Below are positions 1 through 6,381 of a stretch of DNA of 9,859 nucleotides, in pieces. Under the pieces are notes generated by a model. That model ran no database searches. It was given only the letters and a program-made list of their open reading frames with translations, and was not told the DNA's origin. Location of the stretch: positions 1-9,859 of the forward strand of contig JBJTHN010000009.1 in NCBI GenBank assembly GCA_046094505.1, read 5' to 3'. Within the stretch, counting starts at the first letter, position 1. Every line of letters starts with the position of its first letter. The translations under genes and the position numbers were made by a program. The DNA is from RFTU01 sp046094505. Lineage in GTDB: Bacteria; Pseudomonadota; Gammaproteobacteria; Burkholderiales; Burkholderiaceae_C.

Positions 1-1
1 G

Positions 2-979
2 CACTTCGAGCGTCACCACCAGGGTTGGTGGGACATCGACCCCTCCAAGCACCGCCTGATGCTCAACGGCTCTGATGCAGCCCTGATGAAGACCCCCAAG
101 GTCTTCACCATGGACGAGATCATGCGCATGCCCAGCGTCAGCCGCTTCCACTTCATCGAGTGCGGCGCCAACACCGGCATGGAATGGGGCAATGTGGCCG
201 TGCCCACGGTGCAGTACAGCCACGGCATGATCTCCTGCAGCGAATTCACGGGTGTCCCGCTGAAGCTGCTGCTCGATCAGTGTGGCGTCGACTACAAGAA
301 GGCCCGGTATGTCCTGGCCGAAGGCGCTGACGGCTCGTCGATGACCCGCACGGTGCCGATGGAGCTGATCGAGAACGGCGAAGTCTTCGTGGCCTATGGC
401 CAGAACGGCGAGATGCTGCGCCCCGAGAACGGCTACCCCCTGCGCCTGGTCGTACCGGGGGTGCAGGGTGTGAGCTGGGTGAAGTACCTGCGCCGCATCG
501 AGGTCGGCGACCAGCCCTACGGCACCAAGGACGAGGCGATCCACTACATCGACCTCATGCCCAATGGCCTGCACCGCCAGTACACCAGCACCCAAGAGTG
601 CAAAAGTGTGGTCACCACGCCCTCTGGCGGGCAGGTCTTGCTCGACAAGGGCTTCTACAACATCAGCGGTTTGGCTTGGTCGGGCCGCGGTAGGGTGACC
701 AAGGTCGATGTGTCCGTCGATGGCGGGCGCAACTGGCGCCCGGCGCGCCTGGAGGGGCCGGTGATGAGCAAGTGCCTGACCCGCTTCAACATCGACTGGG
801 TGTGGGACGGAAAACCCGCCATCGTGCAGAGCCGCGCCACCGATGAGGCCGGCTATGTGCAGCCCACCTACCGCCAGCTGCGTGCCTCACGCGGTACACG
901 CTCGATCTATCACAACAACGCGACTCAGAGCTGGTTGGTGCAGGAGAGTGGAGAGGTCAAGAATGTTCAACTCTCTTGA
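2..979 (+). CDS. soxC: SoxC, sulfane dehydrogenase molybdenum subunit (5' partial)
   Basis: Periplasmic molybdopterin subunit of SoxCD, which oxidises the sulfane sulfur left on SoxY-Cys after SoxB has acted. The frame is open from base 2, so the visible 325 residues lack the start codon, the Tat signal and roughly the first 100 residues of a protein usually about 430 long. The visible part begins HFERHHQGWWDID, typical of the sulfite-oxidase Mo-binding fold. The motif ECGANTG, with its Cys codon at 161-163, matches the Mo-ligating Cys of the family. GVQGVSWVKYLRRIEV closes the Mo domain. From about base 600 the sequence resembles the Ig-like Mo-co dimerisation domain (ISGLAWSGRGRVTKVDVSVD). 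The last 17 bases overlap soxD, suggesting translational coupling. A plain sulfite dehydrogenase (SorA type) is the main alternative, but the partner soxD and the operon argue strongly for SoxC. Confidence 0.96.
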   Translation, partial: HFERHHQGWWDIDPSKHRLMLNGSDAALMKTPKVFTMDEIMRMPSVSRFHFIECGANTGMEWGNVAVPTVQYSHGMISCSEFTGVPLKLLLDQCGVDYKKARYVLAEGADGSSMTRTVPMELIENGEVFVAYGQNGEMLRPENGYPLRLVVPGVQGVSWVKYLRRIEVGDQPYGTKDEAIHYIDLMPNGLHRQYTSTQECKSVVTTPSGGQVLLDKGFYNISGLAWSGRGRVTKVDVSVDGGRNWRPARLEGPVMSKCLTRFNIDWVWDGKPAIVQSRATDEAGYVQPTYRQLRASRGTRSIYHNNATQSWLVQESGEVKNVQLS

Positions 980-2075
980 ACCTTCGCGGGCGCGCGCCGT
1001 GCAGCGTGCGCTCATCGCGCTGACGCTCTTGGCCAGTGTGGCCACATCGGTCTTTGCACAAGCGCTGCCGGGCCTGGGACGCCCCGCTACGCCCAAGGAA
1101 ATCGCGGCCTGGGACATCGATGTCCGCCCCGACTTCAAGGGCCTGCCCAAGGGCGCCGGCACGGTGGCGCACGGCCAGGACATTTGGGAAGCCAAGTGCG
1201 CGTCCTGCCACGGTGTCTTTGGTGAGTCCAACGAGGTGTTCTCGCCGCTGATCGGCGGCACCACGCCTAAGGACATCGAAACCGGCCGTGTGGCCCGCCT
1301 GGCAGACGGGTCATTTCCCGGGCGCACCACGCTGATGAGGGTGCCCACGGTGTCGACGCTGTGGGATTACATCAACCGGGCCATGCCGTGGAACGCGCCG
1401 AAGTCGCTGAAGGTCGACGAGGTGTATGCGGTGACCGCCTTCATGCTAAACCTGGGCGGCATCGTGCCGGACAACTTCACGCTGTCTGACCAAAACATCC
1501 GCGATGTGCAAAACCGCATGCCCAACCGCAAGGGCATGACAACCGATCACGCCATGTGGCCTGGCAAGGGCCTGACCAGCGGCCGCTTGGATGTGAAGGC
1601 AGTGGCCTGCATGAGCAACTGTGCAACTGAAGCCTCGGTGGCCTCCATGCTGCCCGACCACGCCCGCAACGCGCACGGCAATCTGGCCGAGCAGAACCGG
1701 ATCGTGGGGGCGCAGCGCGGTGCTGACACCACGCGGCCAGCCGGCTCGGGCCCAGATGCCAAGCTGCCGGCAGCCCCCACCCGGGCCACCGCTCAAGCCG
1801 CCGCTGCCCCCGCGGGGCCGGACATCAACGGCATGCTGGCCAAGAACACCTGTACCGCCTGCCACGCGATGGACCGCAAGCTGGTCGGCCCCTCCTTCAA
1901 GGAGGTGGCTGACAAGTACGCCGGAAAGTCGGATGCGATGGCTTACTTGGCCCAACGGATTAAAAATGGCGGCTCTGGCGTGTGGGGGCAGATCCCGATG
2001 CCGGCGCAGGGCATTTCGGCGCAAGATGCGCAGATGCTGGCGCAATGGATCGCCCAGGGCGCCAAGAGGCCTTGA
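963..2075 (+). CDS. soxD: SoxD, dihaem cytochrome c subunit of sulfane dehydrogenase
   Basis: Electron-accepting cytochrome partner of SoxC in the periplasm; 370 residues. The ATG at 963 was chosen because GGAGAGG (950-956) lies 6 bases upstream and a Sec signal follows at once (hydrophobic residues about 16-31, ending VFA before QALPG). The longer frame from 843 lies inside soxC. Two haem sites are visible: CASCH at residues 79-83 with candidate axial Met141 (AMPWNAP), and CTACH at 297-301 with candidate axial Met346 (IPMPAQG). The second half looks like a cytochrome c551/c8 domain. Between them sit a Cys-X3-Cys pair (Cys216, Cys220) and an Ala/Pro-rich linker at about 263-285. Two haems match the dihaem SoxD of the Paracoccus type. 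It is followed by an 80-base gap before soxY. Confidence 0.95.
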   Translation: MFNSLEPSRARAVQRALIALTLLASVATSVFAQALPGLGRPATPKEIAAWDIDVRPDFKGLPKGAGTVAHGQDIWEAKCASCHGVFGESNEVFSPLIGGTTPKDIETGRVARLADGSFPGRTTLMRVPTVSTLWDYINRAMPWNAPKSLKVDEVYAVTAFMLNLGGIVPDNFTLSDQNIRDVQNRMPNRKGMTTDHAMWPGKGLTSGRLDVKAVACMSNCATEASVASMLPDHARNAHGNLAEQNRIVGAQRGADTTRPAGSGPDAKLPAAPTRATAQAAAAPAGPDINGMLAKNTCTACHAMDRKLVGPSFKEVADKYAGKSDAMAYLAQRIKNGGSGVWGQIPMPAQGISAQDAQMLAQWIAQGAKRP

Positions 2076-2156
2076 CGCTAGAGCTCCCATACTTCCGCTA
2101 CCCCATCCAACCGCCCGCCTGCATTGGCTAGGCACCCATCACCTGAGGAGAAGACG

Positions 2157-2618
2157 ATGATGCAAACCCGACGCGACATGCTGCAGCGCAGTGCTGCAGT
2201 GGCCGGCATGTTGGCCGGCATGGGCCTGCTGCCCCAGACGGCATTGGCCAGCTGGAACAAGGCTGCCTTTGAGGCCAAGAACATGGCCGACCTGATGAGG
2301 GCCATGGGCACTTCGGCGCCAACGGAGAGCAAGGACGTGACCATCACCGGGCCGGACATCGCTGAAAACGGTGCGGTGGTGCCCGTGGGCTGCTCGACCA
2401 CCTTGGCCAGCGTCAAGAAGCTGATGATCCTGGTGGAGAAGAACCCCAACATGCTGTGCGCCTTGTTCGATGTGACCGAGGGCGTGGAGCCCAACTTCAC
2501 CACACGCGTGAAGATGGGCCAGTCCTCTGACGTGTATGCCGTAGCCATCACCGCCGACAACAAGGTGCTGTTCTCCCGCAAGGAGATCAAGGTCACCCTG
2601 GGCGGCTGCGGCGGCTGA
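2157..2618 (+). CDS. soxY: SoxY, thiosulfate-carrier subunit with C-terminal swinging-arm Cys
   Basis: Covalent substrate carrier of the Sox cycle: pathway intermediates are bound to its C-terminal Cys and moved between SoxXA, SoxB and SoxCD. The protein has 153 residues. It ends in GGCGG, the invariant SoxY arm, with Cys151 as carrier residue. The N terminus carries a Tat signal (TRRDMLQR followed by a hydrophobic stretch ending ALA-SW), expected because SoxYZ is exported folded. The ATG at 2157 follows GAGGAG (2145-2150) by 6 bases; the adjacent ATG at 2160 is equally possible and changes one residue. A TTG at 2124 in the same frame lies before the ribosome binding site and is not used. The mature domain (IAENGAVVPV onward) is the Ig-like SoxY fold. 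Unusually, it has two further cysteines, Cys79 and Cys101. Confidence 0.97.
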   Translation: MMQTRRDMLQRSAAVAGMLAGMGLLPQTALASWNKAAFEAKNMADLMRAMGTSAPTESKDVTITGPDIAENGAVVPVGCSTTLASVKKLMILVEKNPNMLCALFDVTEGVEPNFTTRVKMGQSSDVYAVAITADNKVLFSRKEIKVTLGGCGG

Positions 2619-2647
2619 TCGCCGGCACCGTCATTCCACATCGCTCG

Positions 2648-2661
2648 CGTTTCGCGAAACG
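2648..2661. repeat. 14-bp perfect palindrome in soxY-soxZ gap
   Basis: CGTTTCGCGAAACG is a perfect inverted repeat without spacer, in the 66-base gap between soxY and soxZ, ending 12 bases before the soxZ Shine-Dalgarno. It is followed directly by a GAATTC palindrome that shares its last base. As RNA it could form only a short hairpin with a tiny loop. There is no T-run, so it is not an intrinsic terminator. It may be an mRNA processing or stability element, a protein site, or chance. Confidence 0.4.
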
Positions 2662-2684
2662 AATTCAACGATCAGGAGAACACC

Positions 2685-2996
2685 ATGGCAGACCCAATGC
2701 GCATCCGCGCACAAGCCTCTGGCGACAAAGCCACCGTCCGCGTCCTCATGAGCCACGAAATGGAAACCGGCCAGCGCAAGGATTCCGCTGGCAAGACCAT
2801 TCCGGCCTGGTTCATCCAGGACGTGTCGGCCACCCACAACGGCAAGCCCGTGTTTGCGGCGCAATGGGGCCCGGCGGTGTCCAAGAACCCCTTCCTGCAG
2901 TTCACCGTCAAGGGTGCCAAGGCCGGCGACAAGATTGCCGTTACTTGGGTTGACAACAAAGGTGACAAGCGCACAGACGAGGCCACGGTCAGCTGA
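2685..2996 (+). CDS. soxZ: SoxZ, sulfur-carrier partner of SoxY
   Basis: Small Ig-like protein that forms the SoxYZ heterodimer and presents the SoxY arm to the enzymes. At 103 residues it is the normal family length. It begins MADPMRIRAQ and contains the characteristic stretches VLMSHEMETGQRKD and IPAWFIQDV, followed by NPFLQFTVKG and the C-terminal strand KIAVTWVDNKGD. It has no signal peptide, as known for SoxZ, which is taken out with SoxY by the Tat system. It has no cysteine. The start at 2685 is fixed by AGGAG (2674-2678) 6 bases upstream. It sits 66 bases after soxY and 63 before soxA. I see nothing unusual in the protein itself. Confidence 0.97.
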   Translation: MADPMRIRAQASGDKATVRVLMSHEMETGQRKDSAGKTIPAWFIQDVSATHNGKPVFAAQWGPAVSKNPFLQFTVKGAKAGDKIAVTWVDNKGDKRTDEATVS

Positions 2997-3059
2997 CCGC
3001 TGCTTGCCGGGGCTTGAACAGCCTCTCGCGCCGTTTCACAACCCATACAGGAGACCACG

Positions 3060-3863
3060 ATGACGTCCACCCTCAAGGCCATCGTGGCCGCCCTCTGCGC
3101 AGTACCCCTGCTGGCGGCGGCCCAAGCCAAGTCCACGTCCGATGGCATTGCGGAATACCGCAAGATGCTGGAGGACGGGAACCCCGCCGAGCTGTTTGAA
3201 GCCAAGGGCGAGGCCCTTTGGAAGCAGGCCCGCGGCCCCAAGAAGGCCACGCTGGAGAAGTGCGATCTGGGCCTGGGTCCCGGCGTCGTCAAGGGCGCTT
3301 GGGTTCAGCTGCCGCGCTACTTTGCCGACACGGGCAAGGTACAGGATGTGGAGTCGCGCTTGGTCACCTGCATGGCCACCCTTCAGGGCTTCAACGCGGA
3401 AGAACTCATCAAGACCCCGTTTGGCCGTGGCGAGATGGCCAACATCACGGCCTTGGCTACGTGGATCGCCACCGAGTCGCGTGGACAGCGCTTCAACCTG
3501 CCCCAGGCCCATGCGGAAGAACAGCGCTTCTATGAGCTGGGCAAGCGGGCGTTCTTCTTTCGGGGTGGGTCCATGGACTTCTCCTGCGCGTCCTGCCACT
3601 CGGTAGACGGCAAGCGCATCCGCCTGCAGGAGTTGCCCAACCTCACCAAGAACCCTGGTGACGGCATCGGCTTTGCAGCCTGGCCGGCCTACCGCGTGAG
3701 CCAGGGCGCCATGTGGAGCATGCAGCTTCGCCTGAACGACTGTTACCGCCAGCAGCGCTTCCCCTATCCGGGGTTCGCTTCAGACCTGACCGTGGCGCTG
3801 GGCGTGTACATGGGTGTGAATGCCAAGGGCGCGGAGTCGATCGCCCCGGCCATCAAACGTTGA
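3060..3863 (+). CDS. soxA: SoxA, catalytic cytochrome subunit of SoxXA (monohaem type)
   Basis: Catalytic half of the L-cysteine S-thiosulfotransferase SoxXA, which joins thiosulfate to SoxY. The protein has 267 residues, with a Sec signal ending AAAQA at about residue 22. Only one CXXCH is present, CASCH at 176-180. The Cys in LRLNDCYRQQR (residue 228) corresponds to the family's conserved haem-ligating/active-site Cys, which carries a persulfide in characterised SoxA. The N-terminal haem site of type I SoxA is missing. Instead Cys68 (KCDLG) and Cys104 (VTCMA) are in place to form the disulfide seen in monohaem (type II) SoxA such as that of Starkeya. The start at 3060 follows AGGAG (3049-3053) by 6 bases. 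soxX begins 22 bases after the stop. Confidence 0.96.
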   Translation: MTSTLKAIVAALCAVPLLAAAQAKSTSDGIAEYRKMLEDGNPAELFEAKGEALWKQARGPKKATLEKCDLGLGPGVVKGAWVQLPRYFADTGKVQDVESRLVTCMATLQGFNAEELIKTPFGRGEMANITALATWIATESRGQRFNLPQAHAEEQRFYELGKRAFFFRGGSMDFSCASCHSVDGKRIRLQELPNLTKNPGDGIGFAAWPAYRVSQGAMWSMQLRLNDCYRQQRFPYPGFASDLTVALGVYMGVNAKGAESIAPAIKR

Positions 3864-3885
3864 AGCAGCGACCAGGAGACCGCAG

Positions 3886-4572
3886 ATGAACCACCATCCC
3901 CACACCCGTTCGCGGGCCCATGCTGTGCGAACCATCAGCCTGATCGGCGCCACAGCCGTCGCCGCACTCACCGTGATCGGCTGCGCCTCGTTGCCCTCAC
4001 CCAAGGAACTCGATGCGCAGGCCGCAGCCATGATCAAGGCCGCCTTCCGCGACGAGGGCATTGCCAAGGTCGACCGCATCCAGCAGGACTTGGCGCAATC
4101 GGCCTGCTCATCAGACAAGATGCCGGAACCGCAGACGATGCAGAAGATCATGCAGGAGGCCATGGCCACCGTGCAGTGGCCTCAAGGCGGGCGATACCTC
4201 GGCGATTGGAAGGAGGGCGAACGCCTGGCCCAAAACGGCCGCGGCATGACCTGGACCGACGCCAGCGCGGACCCCAAAGGCAATGGAGGCCAGTGCTACA
4301 ACTGCCACCAGATCAGCAAGACCGAACTCAGCTACGGCTCGCTGGGCCCCAGCCTCTACCAGTACGGCAAGTTGCGCGGCGTGGCCGACCCCAGCAGCCC
4401 TGCGGCCGAGCCCATCCTGAAGTACACCTGGGCCAAGATCTGGAACAGCAACGCCTACATGGCCTGTTCCGGCATGCCGCGCTTTGGTCACGCCAAGTTG
4501 CTCAACGAAGACCAGATCCGGCACGTGATGGCCCTGCTCTTGGATCCCAAGTCACCGGTCAACGCCCAATAG
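3886..4572 (+). CDS. soxX: SoxX, monohaem cytochrome c subunit of SoxXA, predicted lipoprotein
   Basis: Electron-transfer subunit of SoxXA; 228 residues. The haem site is CYNCH at residues 137-141, and the SoxX-typical CSGMPRFG supplies the likely axial Met197. About 100 residues precede the haem domain (helical, Gln/Ala/Met rich), making this the long SoxX form that accompanies monohaem SoxA. The N terminus is basic and hydrophobic and ends VIGC with Cys33, which fits a lipobox, so the protein may be a membrane-anchored lipoprotein. Two other cysteines outside the haem site (Cys74, Cys194) could pair. The start at 3886 is set by AGGAG (3874-3878) 7 bases upstream, in a context (ACCAGGAGACCGC) almost repeating that of soxA. 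An in-frame upstream start at 3820 lies inside soxA and is rejected. Confidence 0.95.
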   Translation: MNHHPHTRSRAHAVRTISLIGATAVAALTVIGCASLPSPKELDAQAAAMIKAAFRDEGIAKVDRIQQDLAQSACSSDKMPEPQTMQKIMQEAMATVQWPQGGRYLGDWKEGERLAQNGRGMTWTDASADPKGNGGQCYNCHQISKTELSYGSLGPSLYQYGKLRGVADPSSPAAEPILKYTWAKIWNSNAYMACSGMPRFGHAKLLNEDQIRHVMALLLDPKSPVNAQ

Positions 4573-4578
4573 GTGGAG
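4571..4578 (+). promoter_or_regulatory. Ribosome binding site fixing the GTG start of soxB
   Basis: AGGTGGAG overlaps the soxX stop codon (TAG, 4570-4572) and lies 8 bases before a GTG at 4587. The soxB frame is open far upstream through soxX, so this site and the signal peptide directly after the GTG decide the start. The overlap suggests coupled translation of soxX and soxB. Confidence 0.75.
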
Positions 4579-4586
4579 CCCCTTTC

Positions 4587-6353
4587 GTGAGTTTGAGCAA
4601 GCGCGAATTCCTGCAGGTGCTGGCCGCCGCCGGGGTGGCGGGCATGGCCTTGGGCCGGCATGCGCAGGCGGATGCGCAGACGGCTCAGGCCGGGCTGTAC
4701 GACATCGCGCCCTTTGGGCAGGTCAGCCTGCTGCACATGACCGACTGCCACGCGCAACTCAAGCCCATCTACTTCCGCGAGCCCAGCGTGAACATGGGTG
4801 TCGGATCCATGAGGGGCCAGCTTCCGCACCTGGTTGGTGAGCACTTGCTTCAAGCTGCGGGATTGAAGCCCGGCACACCCCTGGCCCACGCCTACACGTA
4901 CCTGGACTTTGAAACCGCTGCGCGCCGCTACGGGAAGGTGGGCGGTTTTGCGCACTTGGCTACGCTGGTCAAGCAACTCAAGGCCAGCCGGCCGGGCGCG
5001 CTCTTGCTCGACGGCGGGGACACCTGGCAGGGCTCGGCCACCTCGCTGTGGACGAATGCGCAGGACATGGTGGACGCCTGCAAGCTGCTCAGGGTGGACG
5101 TGATGACCGGCCACTGGGAGTTCACCTACGGCATGAAGCGGGTGCAGGAGATCATCGAGAAGGACTTCAACGGCGAGGCCCCGCCGGGCACGCCCGGTGG
5201 CGCGCACAAGGTCGACTTCGTGGCGCAAAACGTGCGCACCACCGACTTCGACGATCCGGTCTTCAAGCCCTATGTGATCCGCCCGATCAACGGAGTGCCG
5301 GTGGCCATCGTGGGCCAGGCCTTTCCGTACACGCCCATTGCCAATCCCCGCTACCTGGTGGCCGACTGGAGCTTCGGCATCCAAGACGCGAACATGCAGA
5401 AGGTGGTGGACGAGGCCCGCGCCAAGGGGGCACAGGTGGTGGTGGTGCTCTCGCACAACGGCATGGATGTGGACCTCAAGATGGCCAGCCGCGTGCGCGG
5501 GATCGACGCCATCATGGGCGGCCACACGCACGATGGGGTACCGGTGGCCATTCCGGTGAAGAACCCCGGCGGCACCACGCTGGTCACCAATGCGGGCAGC
5601 AACGGCAAGTTCTTGGGCGTGATGGACTTCGAGGTCAAGGGTGGTCGTGTCACGGACTTCCGCTACCGCCTGCTGCCGGTGTTTGCCAACCAGTTGAAGG
5701 CCGATCCCGCCATGGATGCGCTGATCGCCAAGATCCGCGCACCCTACGAAGCCAAGCTTGCTGAGAAGCTGGCCGTCAGCGATGGCCTGCTGTACCGGCG
5801 CGGCAACTTCAATGGCAGTTGGGACCAGTTGATCTGCGACGCTCTGATGGAGGTTCAGGGCGCAGACCTCGCCTTCTCGCCAGGCTTTCGCTGGGGCACC
5901 TCCCTCTTGCCCGGAGATGTCATCACGCGCGAGCTCATGATGGACCAGCTGGCCATTACCTACCCCTACGCCACCGTCAGCAGCATGAGTGGCGAGATGA
6001 TCAAGACGGTCTTGGAGGATGTGGCCGACAACCTCTTCAACCCCGACCCCTACTACCAACAGGGCGGCGACATGGTTCGCGTGGGTGGACTGACCTACAC
6101 CTGCACCCCCAGCGAAAAGATGGGCGCGCGCATCAGCGACATGCGCCTGGGCGGCAAGCCGCTGGAGGCCGGCAAGACCTACCGGGTTGCCGGCTGGGCG
6201 CCTGTGGCTGAAGAGGCCTCACGGGCTGGCCACAAGCCTGTCTGGGATGTGGTGGAGCAGTGGCTCAAGGCCCAGCAGGGCGGGCGGGTCAAGGCCCGGC
6301 GGATCAACACGCCCAAGCTCGTGGGGCTACAGGGCAATCCGGGGATCGCATGA
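4587..6353 (+). CDS. soxB: SoxB, thiosulfohydrolase
   Basis: Periplasmic dimanganese hydrolase that releases sulfate from SoxY-bound thiosulfonate; 588 residues from a GTG start. It belongs to the 5'-nucleotidase/metallophosphatase superfamily. Metal-site motifs are in order: TDCHAQ (Asp53, His55), DGGDTWQG (Asp142, Asp145), the SoxB-specific GHWEFTYG (His176), SHNGMD (His290) and GGHTHDG (His313, His315). The C-terminal substrate domain runs from about residue 390 to the end, which is INTPKLVGLQGNPGIA. The N terminus SLSKREFLQVLAAAG has the layout of a Tat signal, but the twin Arg is Lys-Arg. It is the last gene of the operon, and its stop codon abuts the terminator shared with fccB. No frameshift or missing catalytic residue is seen. 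A very long antisense frame over the gene (4488-6059) is a codon-bias shadow. Confidence 0.97.
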   Translation: MSLSKREFLQVLAAAGVAGMALGRHAQADAQTAQAGLYDIAPFGQVSLLHMTDCHAQLKPIYFREPSVNMGVGSMRGQLPHLVGEHLLQAAGLKPGTPLAHAYTYLDFETAARRYGKVGGFAHLATLVKQLKASRPGALLLDGGDTWQGSATSLWTNAQDMVDACKLLRVDVMTGHWEFTYGMKRVQEIIEKDFNGEAPPGTPGGAHKVDFVAQNVRTTDFDDPVFKPYVIRPINGVPVAIVGQAFPYTPIANPRYLVADWSFGIQDANMQKVVDEARAKGAQVVVVLSHNGMDVDLKMASRVRGIDAIMGGHTHDGVPVAIPVKNPGGTTLVTNAGSNGKFLGVMDFEVKGGRVTDFRYRLLPVFANQLKADPAMDALIAKIRAPYEAKLAEKLAVSDGLLYRRGNFNGSWDQLICDALMEVQGADLAFSPGFRWGTSLLPGDVITRELMMDQLAITYPYATVSSMSGEMIKTVLEDVADNLFNPDPYYQQGGDMVRVGGLTYTCTPSEKMGARISDMRLGGKPLEAGKTYRVAGWAPVAEEASRAGHKPVWDVVEQWLKAQQGGRVKARRINTPKLVGLQGNPGIA

Positions 6354-6378
6354 AAAAAGGGCACCCGAGGGTGCCCTT
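6353..6378 (-). terminator. Intrinsic terminator of fccAB, between convergent soxB and fccB
   Basis: The arms AAGGGCACCC (6357-6366) and GGGTGCCCTT (6369-6378) pair perfectly over 10 bp around GA; physically 8-9 pairs with a small loop. On the - strand the hairpin begins 3 bases after the fccB stop and is followed by six T (complement of 6353-6358), a textbook Rho-independent terminator. On the + strand the same stem has A's before it and only TT after it, so it would stop the sox transcript less well, though the stem could protect its 3' end. The T-run overlaps the last base of the soxB stop codon. Confidence 0.9.
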
Positions 6379-6381
6379 GGC

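Noticed and set aside
843..962. Longer soxD start inside soxC
   Set aside because: The extra 40 residues overlap soxC and would bury the signal peptide; the ATG at 963 has a strong ribosome binding site and is followed directly by the signal.
3820..3885. Longer soxX start inside soxA
   Set aside because: It overlaps the end of soxA and precedes the clear AGGAG at 3874-3878 that serves the ATG at 3886.
4176..4586. Extension of the soxB frame upstream through soxX
   Set aside because: This part is a Pro/Arg/Gln-rich shadow of soxX in another frame. The GTG at 4587 has a ribosome binding site and begins the signal peptide.
4488..6059. 523-residue open frame antisense to soxB
   Set aside because: Such long antisense frames are expected from GC-rich codon usage. 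It is His/Val/Gly rich with no recognisable domain, and soxB opposite it has all its catalytic motifs.
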